DNA of 43,904 nucleotides from an uncultured Trichormus sp. (GTDB lineage Bacteria > Cyanobacteriota > Cyanobacteriia > Cyanobacteriales > Nostocaceae): positions 1-43,904 of the forward strand of contig CAKZGI010000334.1 in assembly GCA_936914905.1 (NCBI GenBank), read 5' to 3'. Both the position numbers and the translations under genes were made by a program. Below, piece after piece: positions 1 through 8,648 of the stretch. A model generated the notes under the pieces. The model was given only the letters and a program-made list of their open reading frames with translations. It did not search any database and was not told where the DNA came from. The first letter of the stretch is position 1; each line of letters opens with the position of its first letter.

Positions 1-305
<305 letters not shown>

Positions 306-474
306 TTAAGTTTGCTTTTTAGCTCTCTTGACCAATTTTTACAACCACAGTCAGGTTATTTTCTTTAATGACGCTATCTCTTGTTGTATACTGGCTTTCA
401 AACTATAACCTTTTCAAGGTTCGGTAGTCCCATTCCGAGTCGGCTCTTTGCCGCTCTCTCTTTGGCACTTATTC
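306..474 (-). other. rRNA operon leader (transcribed spacer upstream of 16S)
   Basis: This is the stretch between the rrn promoter and the 16S 5' end. It contains two short perfect hairpins: CGGC-N5-GCCG at 441-453 and AACCTT-N3-AAGGTT at 407-421. Leaders of this kind normally carry antitermination and pre-16S processing signals. I could not identify a clear boxA, so the exact roles are inference. Confidence 0.6.
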
Positions 475-503
475 AATATATCGAACCTATCTTTTAATGT
501 CAA
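475..503 (-). promoter_or_regulatory. rRNA operon sigma-70 promoter
   Basis: On the reverse strand there is a perfect -35 box TTGACA (503-498), a 17-bp spacer and a -10 box TATATT (480-475). It lies about 170 bp upstream of the 16S 5' end and points leftward. The near-consensus elements and ideal spacing fit a strong rRNA promoter. The start site itself was not determined. Confidence 0.75.
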
Positions 504-724
504 CTACTTTCACTAACTTTTTTTCCCTATTTTTCAATATACCTTTAAACTCTTATATAACAAGGGTTTTGTGTGCTAAGAATACTAGATATGGAGACCA
601 AAAGTGGATTTATGAGCTGGGATGCATTATTTTTCTAGGATGTGGGGGTTTAATACTGGTGGTCATCCCATTTTGGATTGATACCACAGATAAATCTAGG
701 GTTTTGTACCATTTAAGGAATTAA
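497..724 (+). CDS. possible small membrane protein (doubtful)
   Basis: An open frame of 75 codons with one convincing hydrophobic stretch at about residues 41-60, which would be a single transmembrane helix. I do not recognise the family. Its ATG overlaps the -35 box of the divergent rRNA promoter and no good ribosome binding site precedes it. It may therefore be spurious, or may start later. There is no supporting operon context; nadC begins about 200 bp downstream on the same strand. Confidence 0.2.
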   Translation: MSTTFTNFFSLFFNIPLNSYITRVLCAKNTRYGDQKWIYELGCIIFLGCGGLILVVIPFWIDTTDKSRVLYHLRN

Positions 725-920
725 TAATCATAGTGGTGGTCAGCTTACTCCAGTAAGTTCCTAATGTTATGGGGACACAAGGTATCCGGATCATCTACCT
801 GGGGAAACTTCTCATATAGAAGCCGATGAACAAAATGTGATCGCAAGACATGAATCAATAGTTGATAAGGTTGAGTAGACATGGAAGAATTTGAACTCAA
901 TTCTAGAGGTAATAAATCAG

Positions 921-1793
921 ATGAAACGTTCAGTGGCTGTAATACCACCGTTTTTGGTGCTGGATCAATTGTTGCAGAGTTGGTTGGTAGAAGATATTGG
1001 TAGAGGCGATCACACTACCCAATCTCTTTTATGCCACAATGCAACCATAGGAAAAGCTCAATGGATAGCAAAAGCATCTGGGATAATTGCCGGTTTACCG
1101 ATTGCGGCTAGGGTGTTTCAGTTGTTGAATGATCAAGTTAGCTTTGTTGCTGTTTCCTCTGAAGGTGCAAAGTGTGAACCAGGACAGGTGGTGGCAAAAA
1201 TTAATGGTTCACTGGATGCGCTGTTAATGGGGGAAAGGGTGGCATTAAATTTGGTGATGCGGCTGAGTGGAATTGCAACGCTGACTAATATATATGTGGA
1301 CAAAATAGCAGATTTACCAGCAAGGTTTGTAGATACACGAAAAACGACACCAGGTCTGAGACTTTTGGAAAAGTACGCTACTGTTGTCGGTGGTGGGATT
1401 AATCACCGAATGGGTTTAGATGATGCAGTGATGATTAAGGATAATCATATTGTAGTGGCTGGGGATATTGGTGAAGCGATCACACAGATTCGTTCCCGGA
1501 TCCCCTATCCTTTGAGCATTGAGGTGGAGACGGAAAGTTTGGAACAGGTGCACTCGGCATTAGAGTATCAAGCTGACATTATTATGCTGGATAATATGAA
1601 TGTGGATATGATGGCTGAGGCAGTGCGGCTGATTCGTCAGGTAGATAGCCGGGTGAAAATTGAAGCTTCGGGGAATGTCAGTTTAGAGACCATTCGTAGT
1701 ATGGCAGAAACTGGAGTTGATTATATTTCTAGTAGTGCGCCGATTACTCAGTGTAGGTGGTTGGATTTGAGTATGAGAATGATCCCAAATTAA
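921..1793 (+). CDS. nadC: nicotinate-nucleotide pyrophosphorylase (quinolinate phosphoribosyltransferase)
   Basis: The enzyme converts quinolinate and PRPP to nicotinate mononucleotide, CO2 and pyrophosphate, the step that closes de novo NAD synthesis in the cytoplasm. The 290-residue product has the expected family length. Visible signatures are EDIGRGD (24-30), the substrate-binding DTRKTTPG (138-145), GGGINHRMGL (157-166) with IKDNH (172-176), EVETE (201-205), LDNM (223-226) and EASGN (248-252) near the C-terminus. I chose ATG 921 because AGAGG lies about 11 bases upstream and the protein then begins like other NadC proteins. An in-frame TTG at 891 would add ten residues. The gene stands alone and converges on the DUF4912 gene with a shared terminator between them. 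Confidence 0.95.
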   Translation: MKRSVAVIPPFLVLDQLLQSWLVEDIGRGDHTTQSLLCHNATIGKAQWIAKASGIIAGLPIAARVFQLLNDQVSFVAVSSEGAKCEPGQVVAKINGSLDALLMGERVALNLVMRLSGIATLTNIYVDKIADLPARFVDTRKTTPGLRLLEKYATVVGGGINHRMGLDDAVMIKDNHIVVAGDIGEAITQIRSRIPYPLSIEVETESLEQVHSALEYQADIIMLDNMNVDMMAEAVRLIRQVDSRVKIEASGNVSLETIRSMAETGVDYISSSAPITQCRWLDLSMRMIPN

Positions 1794-1832
1794 GTCTTGT
1801 ATAACATAAAATCTAAAATCCCAAAATTCATG

Positions 1833-1870
1833 GGAGTGATTAGCGGTAAAAATAATCACTCCTTAATTTT
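1833..1870. terminator. bidirectional terminator between nadC and the DUF4912 gene
   Basis: A perfect 10-bp inverted repeat, GGAGTGATTA (1833-1842) with TAATCACTCC (1853-1862), is followed by TTAATTTT on the plus strand and preceded by an A-rich stretch. It sits in the 75-bp gap between two convergent genes and could end transcripts from both sides. On the minus strand it lies just after the stop of the 921-residue gene. Confidence 0.75.
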
Positions 1871-4634
1871 AATTTCCTGGATTTTCCTGCAAAAATTTCT
1901 TGAGGATGGTGATAGTTTGTTCTCCACTAGCAGCAGTTGCTGTCATAAGACATTGAAGTAAACTATTGGAGAAGGGAACATGGAAATTGAAGGTTCCATC
2001 AGATTGAATTTTAATTTCATGACCATCAATAGTCACTTTTGCTCCTGGTTCGGTAGATCCATGAATCACCAGTTCTGTATCTATGACAAACCAGAAATCT
2101 TCACTAGGACAATTGAAGATCCGAATAGTACCTGAACGAGCTATACCTAACCAACTATTATTATCTGTTGCATAGCCAATTTCAGTTATGTAGTCACGAT
2201 TGCTGGTGGGAATATCTATATAGCGACCGCAAGTTGCCTGCTCACATTCATACTGCTGAACTAGTTGGGGTGTTTGATAACTCAGATCAATATCAGTAGC
2301 ATCATAAAGTCTCACTGCTAAAAGACGACCTCCTTTTTTTCGCAGTGCTTCCTTGTGAGTTTCTGAAACATACCAAGAAATATAAGCCCACTTAGGTGTG
2401 CAGGGTGTGAAGACAATGCTGCTATCTGTGTCTATGTCTAACAAACTGGCAAATTCTGTGATATCAGTTCGTGTTTGTAACTCTGATGAAACTTCTGTCT
2501 TTGCATCTGTTTTCAAGATTGCATAGTCAATAGTGTCTTGTGAGAAATTTGATGAAATAGACAAGTGTGAAGAAAATTCTTCTGGTGTCAGATCTGTTTT
2601 GAGTTCAGCCTCTGCTAATTTGTTGAATAATTCTCCTAACTCATCTGATAGTTCAGGTAGTGAACTTGTTGTTTTATCTTTGCTCAGTTCTATATCTAAA
2701 TCTAATGTTTTCGGTGGTAAGCCTAATAATCCTGATAGGGACGTAATAGGCTGTTCTCTGGATACAGAACGTGATTCTAGTGGAGTATTACTGGACTCAG
2801 TATCCAGAGAAGTTACTGCCATACCGAGTAATTCTGAGAGTGAAGTGCTAGAGTCAGCATCCGATGAAATTGCTGGACAACCTATTACTTCTAAGGGTGA
2901 AGTGATACTATCTTGATGAGATGGTGCTGCTGAGTAATCTAGTAATTCTGATAGTGGAGTGGTAATCTCCTTATGAAATGACGCTGCTGGGTTATCTAGT
3001 AATTCTGATAGTGAAGTAGTTAATTCGTCAGTTAGCAGTTCTACATCAAATGTAATTCCTAAAATATTGGGTACTGATAGGTAAGGTGTATTAACAACAG
3101 CCACTGGTGCTTCTGTATCCCATACTACTTCACCACAATCAAGAGCTATTTTTTCAGTATTAATGTCAAAATCATGTGTATTATCTACTCTGGTATTTGT
3201 TCCTGTGACAGTTGCTCTTGCTAAATTACCTATTAAGTTATCTTCTTGAGTAAGGTTAAGATATTCTTTGTCGGGTCGCGTTGGAGTTGTAGTTAGATTT
3301 TTTAAGTCTGATGTTCCGTTAGTGCGGCTGCCATTTTCAATATAGGGAAGAATGCTGTAATCCTCTGGTGTGATTGATATTATTTCTGTAGTAAATGTCC
3401 TCGAGGCTGATTTTTCTGAGTTATATATTTTTTCATCTACGGATTGCAGTTTTCTCTTGAACCACCAAGTTAAAAACCCAGCTAAACCAAAAATTGGCAA
3501 TAGGGATAAAACCACTATTAAGAGTAGGATGTTCTTATCCTCAAGCGGATTATTTTCCAGAGGATTCACAAACTGTTGTTCGTTACCAGAACCAAGAGCA
3601 TTGGGTGGAGTTTCTGATTGTGAAGTGGTAATTATAGTGGGATTTTCAGATGCTGCACCAGTTGGTAGGAGTTGAGGTTTTGATGTGGAACTTGTTGGAG
3701 TTTCTGGATTTACACTCTGTAAAGAGCTGGCTGCGATCACAGAGGCTTCAGCTTCTCTAGACGCTTCTAGGGATTTTTTTCCTACAGCTGCAAGGGTAAA
3801 AGTTAGAGAACGAGCTACTCCTGGCTTGGGATTTTGCTTGTAAAGGTAAACCAAGGGCTGAGAAAATGGATCTTGAGAATTATTTAGTGTAACTCCCTTG
3901 ATTTTCAGAACTCGTACATATGGTAGCCTTGATACTTGATGAGCTAGAACATAGGTAATGTCATATATACCTAATTGTTGGATGATTTGGGCAGTTTTAT
4001 CTTCAGCTATTGGAGTCGCATTCATTCCTGTAGAAAACTCAACGCTTTGAAAAACTGAATAATCATGAAAGGCATTACGAGTATCGCTTATTGAAGGTCG
4101 ATCAATAAGCCCGATTTTAGCAGATTGACCTCCTATTTCTGACCAATCCTTAATTTCACATCGAGGAATTTTAGGAAATTTTCCAGTATTCAAGCTTCCT
4201 TGAAAGAAATTATTTACACAGAGGATTATGGCTATTTTTTCTCGGTGCAAATGGACTTGTTCTAGACCTTGAGCTTTTTCTGCTGGAGTTAGGTCTCCTG
4301 TGATCGCAGCTATATCAATTTTATCTTCTAGTAAAGGCTTGAATGCAGTATCAGCATCAGCACCATTCACCCCCACTTCTATCTGTGTACCAGACAATTG
4401 GTTCTCAAATGTATCTTTCAAACTTTGGTTAATCATAAGCAAACTTCTAGAACCATCAATCTGCACTTTGGTTCTATCCTCCACTATTTGCGGCAGGGGG
4501 AAAATAGTAACATCAAATTTCGACTCTGGCTGTGTAGCTGCTAATATAAATAAGTTGGCTACCACTCCACTGGTAGCTAGGGCTAGAGATAATAAGAGAT
4601 TAACGATTACACTGTCTTTTTTTTTTGTTGCCAC
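1869..4634 (-). CDS. transmembrane protein: periplasmic substrate-binding (PstS-like) domain + repeats + DUF4912
   Basis: The 921-residue protein starts at GTG 4634, with AAGGGG about seven bases upstream. In order it shows a positively charged N-terminus and a membrane helix (about 9-32), a phosphate-binding-protein-like (PBP) domain (about 40-290), a Ser/Thr/Pro-rich linker (300-360), a second membrane helix (about 369-392) followed by KRK, a long acidic Ser/Thr region with repeated SLSELL-type units (about 536-640), and a C-terminal DUF4912 domain (about 745-905; motifs PKWAYISWYV and GRYIDIP). The positive-inside rule puts the binding domain in the periplasm and DUF4912 in the cytoplasm. 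The family is known in cyanobacteria but has no established function. No transporter permease or ATPase gene is adjacent, so a sensor or tethering role is more likely than uptake; that is inference. A run of ten A residues just after the start codon could allow slippage. Confidence 0.85.
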   Translation of the reverse strand: MATKKKDSVIVNLLLSLALATSGVVANLFILAATQPESKFDVTIFPLPQIVEDRTKVQIDGSRSLLMINQSLKDTFENQLSGTQIEVGVNGADADTAFKPLLEDKIDIAAITGDLTPAEKAQGLEQVHLHREKIAIILCVNNFFQGSLNTGKFPKIPRCEIKDWSEIGGQSAKIGLIDRPSISDTRNAFHDYSVFQSVEFSTGMNATPIAEDKTAQIIQQLGIYDITYVLAHQVSRLPYVRVLKIKGVTLNNSQDPFSQPLVYLYKQNPKPGVARSLTFTLAAVGKKSLEASREAEASVIAASSLQSVNPETPTSSTSKPQLLPTGAASENPTIITTSQSETPPNALGSGNEQQFVNPLENNPLEDKNILLLIVVLSLLPIFGLAGFLTWWFKRKLQSVDEKIYNSEKSASRTFTTEIISITPEDYSILPYIENGSRTNGTSDLKNLTTTPTRPDKEYLNLTQEDNLIGNLARATVTGTNTRVDNTHDFDINTEKIALDCGEVVWDTEAPVAVVNTPYLSVPNILGITFDVELLTDELTTSLSELLDNPAASFHKEITTPLSELLDYSAAPSHQDSITSPLEVIGCPAISSDADSSTSLSELLGMAVTSLDTESSNTPLESRSVSREQPITSLSGLLGLPPKTLDLDIELSKDKTTSSLPELSDELGELFNKLAEAELKTDLTPEEFSSHLSISSNFSQDTIDYAILKTDAKTEVSSELQTRTDITEFASLLDIDTDSSIVFTPCTPKWAYISWYVSETHKEALRKKGGRLLAVRLYDATDIDLSYQTPQLVQQYECEQATCGRYIDIPTSNRDYITEIGYATDNNSWLGIARSGTIRIFNCPSEDFWFVIDTELVIHGSTEPGAKVTIDGHEIKIQSDGTFNFHVPFSNSLLQCLMTATAASGEQTITILKKFLQENPGN

Positions 4635-5392
4635 ATATGCCCCTTATCAAGGTAAAAGAAACAGTAAAGCAGGCTATTACTCAAAATGTGATTTTTATAG
4701 AGGAGACGGGCTAATTATACATCTTTGTAAGTGAAGTTATCTGGAATAATTTATACAAAAATGTATTGGCCTTACTGTGACAGTACGATTTATTACTGTT
4801 GATTTTTGTCAAAATTCCCCATCACTACTCAAACCCAGGATGGAAAACATTTTCATTGGATCTAATGCTCAATTGAACTGATAGATTATTGATGTTCTAG
4901 AATAGTTTCTCCCCATTATGCAAATTATTTGCAATAATATCTGGGCTTAAAATATGATAACCTATAGGTGAGATAAGTAAGTAGAAACAAATAAATATAA
5001 CTATGTAAAAAGATATAAATTACTTGAAACGTTTGCAGTTGCTTAGTTCCCCTTTGCCGCATTCACTATGACATAGTTATAGATTTTTCCGCCCAGCTAC
5101 TTATTAGTATTCATTTAATTAAGATTGTTGAAGGTGAAATGGTATTACCTATATTAGTGGCAGGAAACAGAAGGTAATAGTTAAAAAAGCAAGCTTTATG
5201 AGTTTCTTAACCTTTTTTTACTGGATAGTTATTTTTGCCTCAGCCCAATTACTATATATCTTTGATAGCTCTTAAAGATAAAAATTATAATTAGCCTGAG
5301 TTTCACCCAGCAAGTCCACTCAGGTATTCAACTGTATTTATGCTATTCTCGCATTTCAGGTCATGCTTTTGCATGACCTCCTTACTTCTTAG
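4635..5392. other. gene-free stretch with two hairpins
   Basis: I see no convincing coding frame here. The first bases hold the promoter side of the leftward DUF4912 gene. Near the right end are two perfect inverted repeats: CCTGAGT/ACTCAGG at 5295-5324, and GGTCATGC-TTTT-GCATGACC at 5359-5378. Neither is followed by a strong T-run, so they are not classical terminators. They could belong to a small RNA or to the flank of the adjacent IS remnant. Confidence 0.5.
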
Positions 5393-5473
5393 GCTCTTGA
5401 ATTCAAATCAAATATGAAGATTGTTGTTGATGAATTCTTCCCCCAATGGAATTACACCCCTAAACCAGAGTAG
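5393..5473 (+). pseudogene. ISAzo13-family transposase, C-terminal fragment
   Basis: Twenty-six codons read ALEFKSNMKIVV..., then DEFFPQWNYTPKPE and a stop. The 'WNYT.KP' ending matches the C-terminus typical of ISAzo13-family transposases. The DNA from about 5404 to 5502 is repeated in inverted orientation at 43421-43600. The identity between copies continues past the stop for about 30 bp (GTTACAGGTTATTTAATC), which probably includes the end of the element. Nothing of the rest of the transposase is visible upstream, so this is a solo 3' end. Confidence 0.65.
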
Positions 5474-5524
5474 AGTTACAGGTTATTTAATCAACTATCC
5501 ATACCTCCTTATTCCTCTGTATCC

Positions 5525-5554
5525 AAAAAAGAGAGATAGAAAACTCTACCTCTC
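5525..5554 (-). terminator. rho-independent terminator of the rbc operon
   Basis: On the reverse strand GAGAGGTAGA-N4-TCTATCTCTC (5554-5531, one G-T pair) is followed directly by six T residues. It lies 37 bp beyond the rbcS stop codon, where the leftward rbcL-rbcX-rbcS transcript should end. Confidence 0.85.
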
Positions 5555-5590
5555 CAGAAAATAAATAAATTATTTAAACCAAATCAGATT

Positions 5591-5920
5591 TTAGTATCTG
5601 CTGGGTTTGTGAACGATAAAACTGAGAACTTGGCACTGTTTGATGTTGTCAAAACCAACAACACGAACATAGCAGTTAGCATACTGAGAACGGCAAGATT
5701 GAACTTCACCTAATACTTCTTGAGTTGTTTTAGCACTAAATAAAGGTAGCTTCCACATTGTCCAGAATAATTCAGTAGGTTCAGAAGTTTCGTTGAACTC
5801 AACTGCTGGTATGTAGCCTTGGTTCAGAATGTACTGAACTTGCTTGGCAATTTGCGCATCAGATAGGGGAGGAAGATAAGATAGGGTTTCGTAACGGCGC
5901 TCTTTTGGTAAGGTTTGCAT
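5591..5920 (-). CDS. rbcS: ribulose bisphosphate carboxylase small subunit
   Basis: The small subunit of form IB Rubisco caps the L8 core in the carboxysome and is needed for full CO2-fixing activity. At 109 residues it is the usual cyanobacterial length. Typical features are the N-terminal [15 protein letters not shown], the central [19 protein letters not shown], and the [12 protein letters not shown] strand near the end. It is the last gene of the rbcL-rbcX-rbcS operon, 58 bp after rbcX, and a strong hairpin terminator follows it. Confidence 0.98.
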   Translation of the reverse strand: MQTLPKERRYETLSYLPPLSDAQIAKQVQYILNQGYIPAVEFNETSEPTELFWTMWKLPLFSAKTTQEVLGEVQSCRSQYANCYVRVVGFDNIKQCQVLSFIVHKPSRY

Positions 5921-5978
5921 AGCTGTTGATAATTGGGAGATATTTTGTACTGCTTGGTTTTTAGGGCTTGCGCCTATC

Positions 5979-6386
5979 CTAACTGGATAAATTATCCAAA
6001 TCAGGATCTAAAATTGTCTGCTGTTCAGTTTTTGGGGCGGGATTTGATAAATTTAATTGCGTTATGCGTTCGAGATGCTGGCGACGCTGTTCCATGTTAC
6101 CTTGCTGAATGCCAGTACGCACCATTTCTGGTAAGAAATCTGTCACTTCTACAGCGATGTGTTCCCTGACTGTCATAATCCGCAGAGCCAAATCTGACTT
6201 TTCCCGAAACAGTTCCTCAATATATGCTTCTCCGTCTTGAATCTTTCCAGCAGAAAAGTTTTGCAACCAATATGCTAATGGAGGATTTGTTTCGCCTAGC
6301 TGTGCCAAAACAATCATAAGTGCCTGATAAGTCAGATAACTTTGGAGAGTTTTAGCTGTGTCTTTCGCAATTTGCTTTAGATTCAT
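5979..6386 (-). CDS. rbcX: Rubisco assembly chaperone RbcX
   Basis: RbcX is a small dimeric helical chaperone. It binds the C-terminal EIKFEF-type peptide of RbcL and helps assemble the L8 core. The product (135 residues) opens [20 protein letters not shown] and contains the TNPPLAYWL and MTVREHIA motifs that are well conserved in the family. I preferred ATG 6386 over the in-frame ATG 6404 because known homologues start at MNLKQ and a G-rich stretch precedes it. The RbcL encoded upstream does end with an [12 protein letters not shown] tail, so the expected binding peptide is present. Confidence 0.96.
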   Translation of the reverse strand: MNLKQIAKDTAKTLQSYLTYQALMIVLAQLGETNPPLAYWLQNFSAGKIQDGEAYIEELFREKSDLALRIMTVREHIAVEVTDFLPEMVRTGIQQGNMEQRRQHLERITQLNLSNPAPKTEQQTILDPDLDNLSS

Positions 6387-6471
6387 GCTTGACCCCAGCC
6401 CCATTGATTTTAGATTTTAGATTTTGGATTTTAAATTCATCCAATAGTCCAAAATCCCAAATCCTAAATTA
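6387..6471. repeat. rbcL-rbcX spacer with ATCTAAAATC-type repeats
   Basis: The spacer contains repeated seven-base-like words (gattttaga, gattttgga) and an inverted partner (tccaaaatccc, atcctaaat). The rbcLX spacer of Nostocales is known to carry such short tandem repeats and to vary between strains. The repeats may fold into a stem within the operon mRNA; I see no promoter in it. Confidence 0.6.
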
Positions 6472-7902
6472 TCAGACGGTATCCATTGCTTCAAACTCGA
6501 ACTTGATTTCTTTCCACAATTCACAAGCAACGGCCAGTTCAGGAGACCACTTAGCAGCTTCGCGGATAACATCGTTACCTTCACGAGCTAAGTTACGTCC
6601 TTCGTTACGAGCTTGGATACAAGCTTCTAGAGCTACACGGTTAGCGGTTGCACCAGGAGCGTTACCCCATGGGTGACCAAGTGTACCACCACCAAACTGT
6701 AGTACGGAGTCATCACCAAAGATTTCTACGAGTGCGGGCATGTGCCATACGTGGATACCACCGGAAGCAACTGCCATTACACCAGGCATAGAAGCCCAAT
6801 CTTGGGTGAAGTAGATACCACGAGACTTGTCTTGTTCAACGTAGTTTTCACGTAGTAGGTCAACGAAGCCCATTGTAATGCCGCGTTCGCCTTCCAACTT
6901 ACCAACAACTGTACCGGTGTGAATGTGGTCTCCACCAGACATACGTAAGGTTTTAGCTAATACACGGAAGTGAATACCGTGGTTCTTTTGACGGTCAATA
7001 ACCGCGTGCATAGCACGGTGGATGTGTAGTAATAGACCATTATTACGACACCAATGAGCCAAGGTTGTGTTAGCAGTGAAACCTGCAGTCAGGTAGTCAT
7101 GCATGATGATGGGCATATTGAGTTCTTTAGCGTACTCAGCCCGTTGCAGCATTTGTTCGCAGGTGGGTGCAGTTACATTTAGGTAGTGACCCTTGATTTC
7201 ACCGGTTTCTGCTTGTGCTTTGTGGATTGCTTCTGCTACAAATAGGAAGCGATCACGCCATCTTTGGAATGGTGCAGAGTTAATGTTTTCGTCGTCTTTT
7301 GTAAAGTCCAAACCACCACGCAAACATTCGTATACAGCACGTCCATAGTTCTTCGCAGACAAACCCAATTTGGGCTTGATGGTACAACCCAACAAAGGAC
7401 GACCATACTTGTTCAACTTGTCGCGTTCAACTTGAATACCATGAGGAGGACCTTGGAACGTCTTCAAGTAAGCAACTGGAATCCGCAAGTCTTCCAAACG
7501 TAATGCACGTAATGCCTTGAAACCGAATACGTTACCTACGATAGAGGTCAACATATTGGTTACAGAACCTTCCTCAAACAAGTCCAGAGGATAAGCAACG
7601 TAAGCAATGTATTGGTTATCTTCACCAGGAACTGGTTCGAGATCATAGCAACGACCTTTGTAACGGTCTAGGTCGGTGAGCAAGTCTGTCCATACAGTTG
7701 TCCAAGTACCTGTAGAAGACTCCGCCGCTACCGCAGCACCAGCTTCTTCGGGAGGTACTCCAGGCTGAGGAGTCATCCGGAATGCTGCAAGAATATCTGT
7801 ATCTTTAGGTGTGTAATCGGGAGTGTAATAAGTTAGTCTGTAATCTTTAACCCCAGCTTGATACCCAGATTTAGGCTGAGTCTTCGTTTGCGCGTAAGAC
7901 AT
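6472..7902 (-). CDS. rbcL: ribulose bisphosphate carboxylase large subunit (form IB)
   Basis: The catalytic subunit of Rubisco carboxylates or oxygenates RuBP in the Calvin cycle. The product has 476 residues, as usual. Catalytic features are intact: GCTIKPKLG (172-180, active-site Lys176), [13 protein letters not shown] with the carbamylated Lys202, [27 protein letters not shown], and [11 protein letters not shown] set the start at ATG 7902, which has GGAAGGA just upstream; an in-frame upstream start at 7938 would add twelve unconserved residues. It is the first gene of rbcL-rbcX-rbcS and is preceded by a leader and promoter region of about 700 bp. Confidence 0.99.
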   Translation of the reverse strand: MSYAQTKTQPKSGYQAGVKDYRLTYYTPDYTPKDTDILAAFRMTPQPGVPPEEAGAAVAAESSTGTWTTVWTDLLTDLDRYKGRCYDLEPVPGEDNQYIAYVAYPLDLFEEGSVTNMLTSIVGNVFGFKALRALRLEDLRIPVAYLKTFQGPPHGIQVERDKLNKYGRPLLGCTIKPKLGLSAKNYGRAVYECLRGGLDFTKDDENINSAPFQRWRDRFLFVAEAIHKAQAETGEIKGHYLNVTAPTCEQMLQRAEYAKELNMPIIMHDYLTAGFTANTTLAHWCRNNGLLLHIHRAMHAVIDRQKNHGIHFRVLAKTLRMSGGDHIHTGTVVGKLEGERGITMGFVDLLRENYVEQDKSRGIYFTQDWASMPGVMAVASGGIHVWHMPALVEIFGDDSVLQFGGGTLGHPWGNAPGATANRVALEACIQARNEGRNLAREGNDVIREAAKWSPELAVACELWKEIKFEFEAMDTV

Positions 7903-8648
7903 ATTTTCCTTCCAAGAAGTCAATCTTTTTACTATCAAATCACGTTATGTGCAACTTTTTATCACCCTTTATCTTTCTCCTTTTAAAGGAATAAGGAAAA
8001 CTTATATTTGGGGTTGTTTGTTGGTTGAGGGTAGCGTTATTTGTTCTGTAAATACTTGGTAACAGTACCAAATTACCGCACCTTTTTATCTCTCTAAAAT
8101 AGTAGAGGCGCACATCTAGGTGCTTCTTGGTTTTTTCCCTTGTTCCAAGAACACAAAGTCTTTGATATATCTTTTGCTTACTGTACTAAACCTGCTTAAT
8201 TTCAGAGAAACTTCGGCGCTTTATGGGCATTTTTTAAAATTTATGCCTTAAAACTAGGAAAAATTAGGATTTTAGGCTATCTAGCTTATTTTCCGGCTTC
8301 TTCTCTCCTGATATCTTTCTCCTGATTGAGTATATAAAGATATAGAGGAAACTTCACTAACTGCGGTTTAGCTCCAGAATGAGCCAAAGATAAAAACTGC
8401 ACACGACGTAATTTGTAACTTGTCTCACAATATATCAAGAATTCAATAAGTTTTCCTTTGAAAGTTTTTAACTGATTTATTTAAATTTCTTATTAGAGGA
8501 ATCTTTAGAAATTTTATTAAAACTACTTTACAAAGGGTAATTATTAGTTGTATAGCAGTACAGTTCCAGATTAGGGTTACTATTATTTGTTAGTTTTACA
8601 TTCTGAATTACTGAGTTCTCAGGTACTGTCTCCAAAGGATATACAAGC
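7903..8648. other. rbcL leader and promoter region; promoter side of the divergent propeller gene
   Basis: There is no coding frame of note. In heterocystous cyanobacteria rbcL has a long leader, and this gap is consistent with that. A strong SD (GGAAGGA) stands before rbcL at one end, and AAAGGAT (8634-8640) before the GTG of the propeller gene at the other. A perfect 6-4-6 palindrome lies at 8056-8071. I could not assign the -10 and -35 boxes with confidence. Confidence 0.5.
8056..8071. promoter_or_regulatory. palindromic operator candidate upstream of rbcL
   Basis: TTGGTA-N4-TACCAA is perfectly symmetrical and lies about 155 bp upstream of the rbcL start. It could bind a dimeric regulator such as a LysR-type CO2 regulator. 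The half-sites do not match the NtcA consensus GTA-N8-TAC exactly. The regulatory role is inference from symmetry and position. Confidence 0.4.

Noticed and set aside
745-948. 67-codon reverse frame overlapping the nadC start
   Set aside because: No family similarity, overlaps the nadC start on the opposite strand, and no promoter or SD was seen.
2533-3675. Open frames of 127 and 101 codons opposite the DUF4912 gene
   Set aside because: They mirror the repeated Ser/Leu/Glu-rich region and linker of the real gene; their low complexity comes from the opposite strand.
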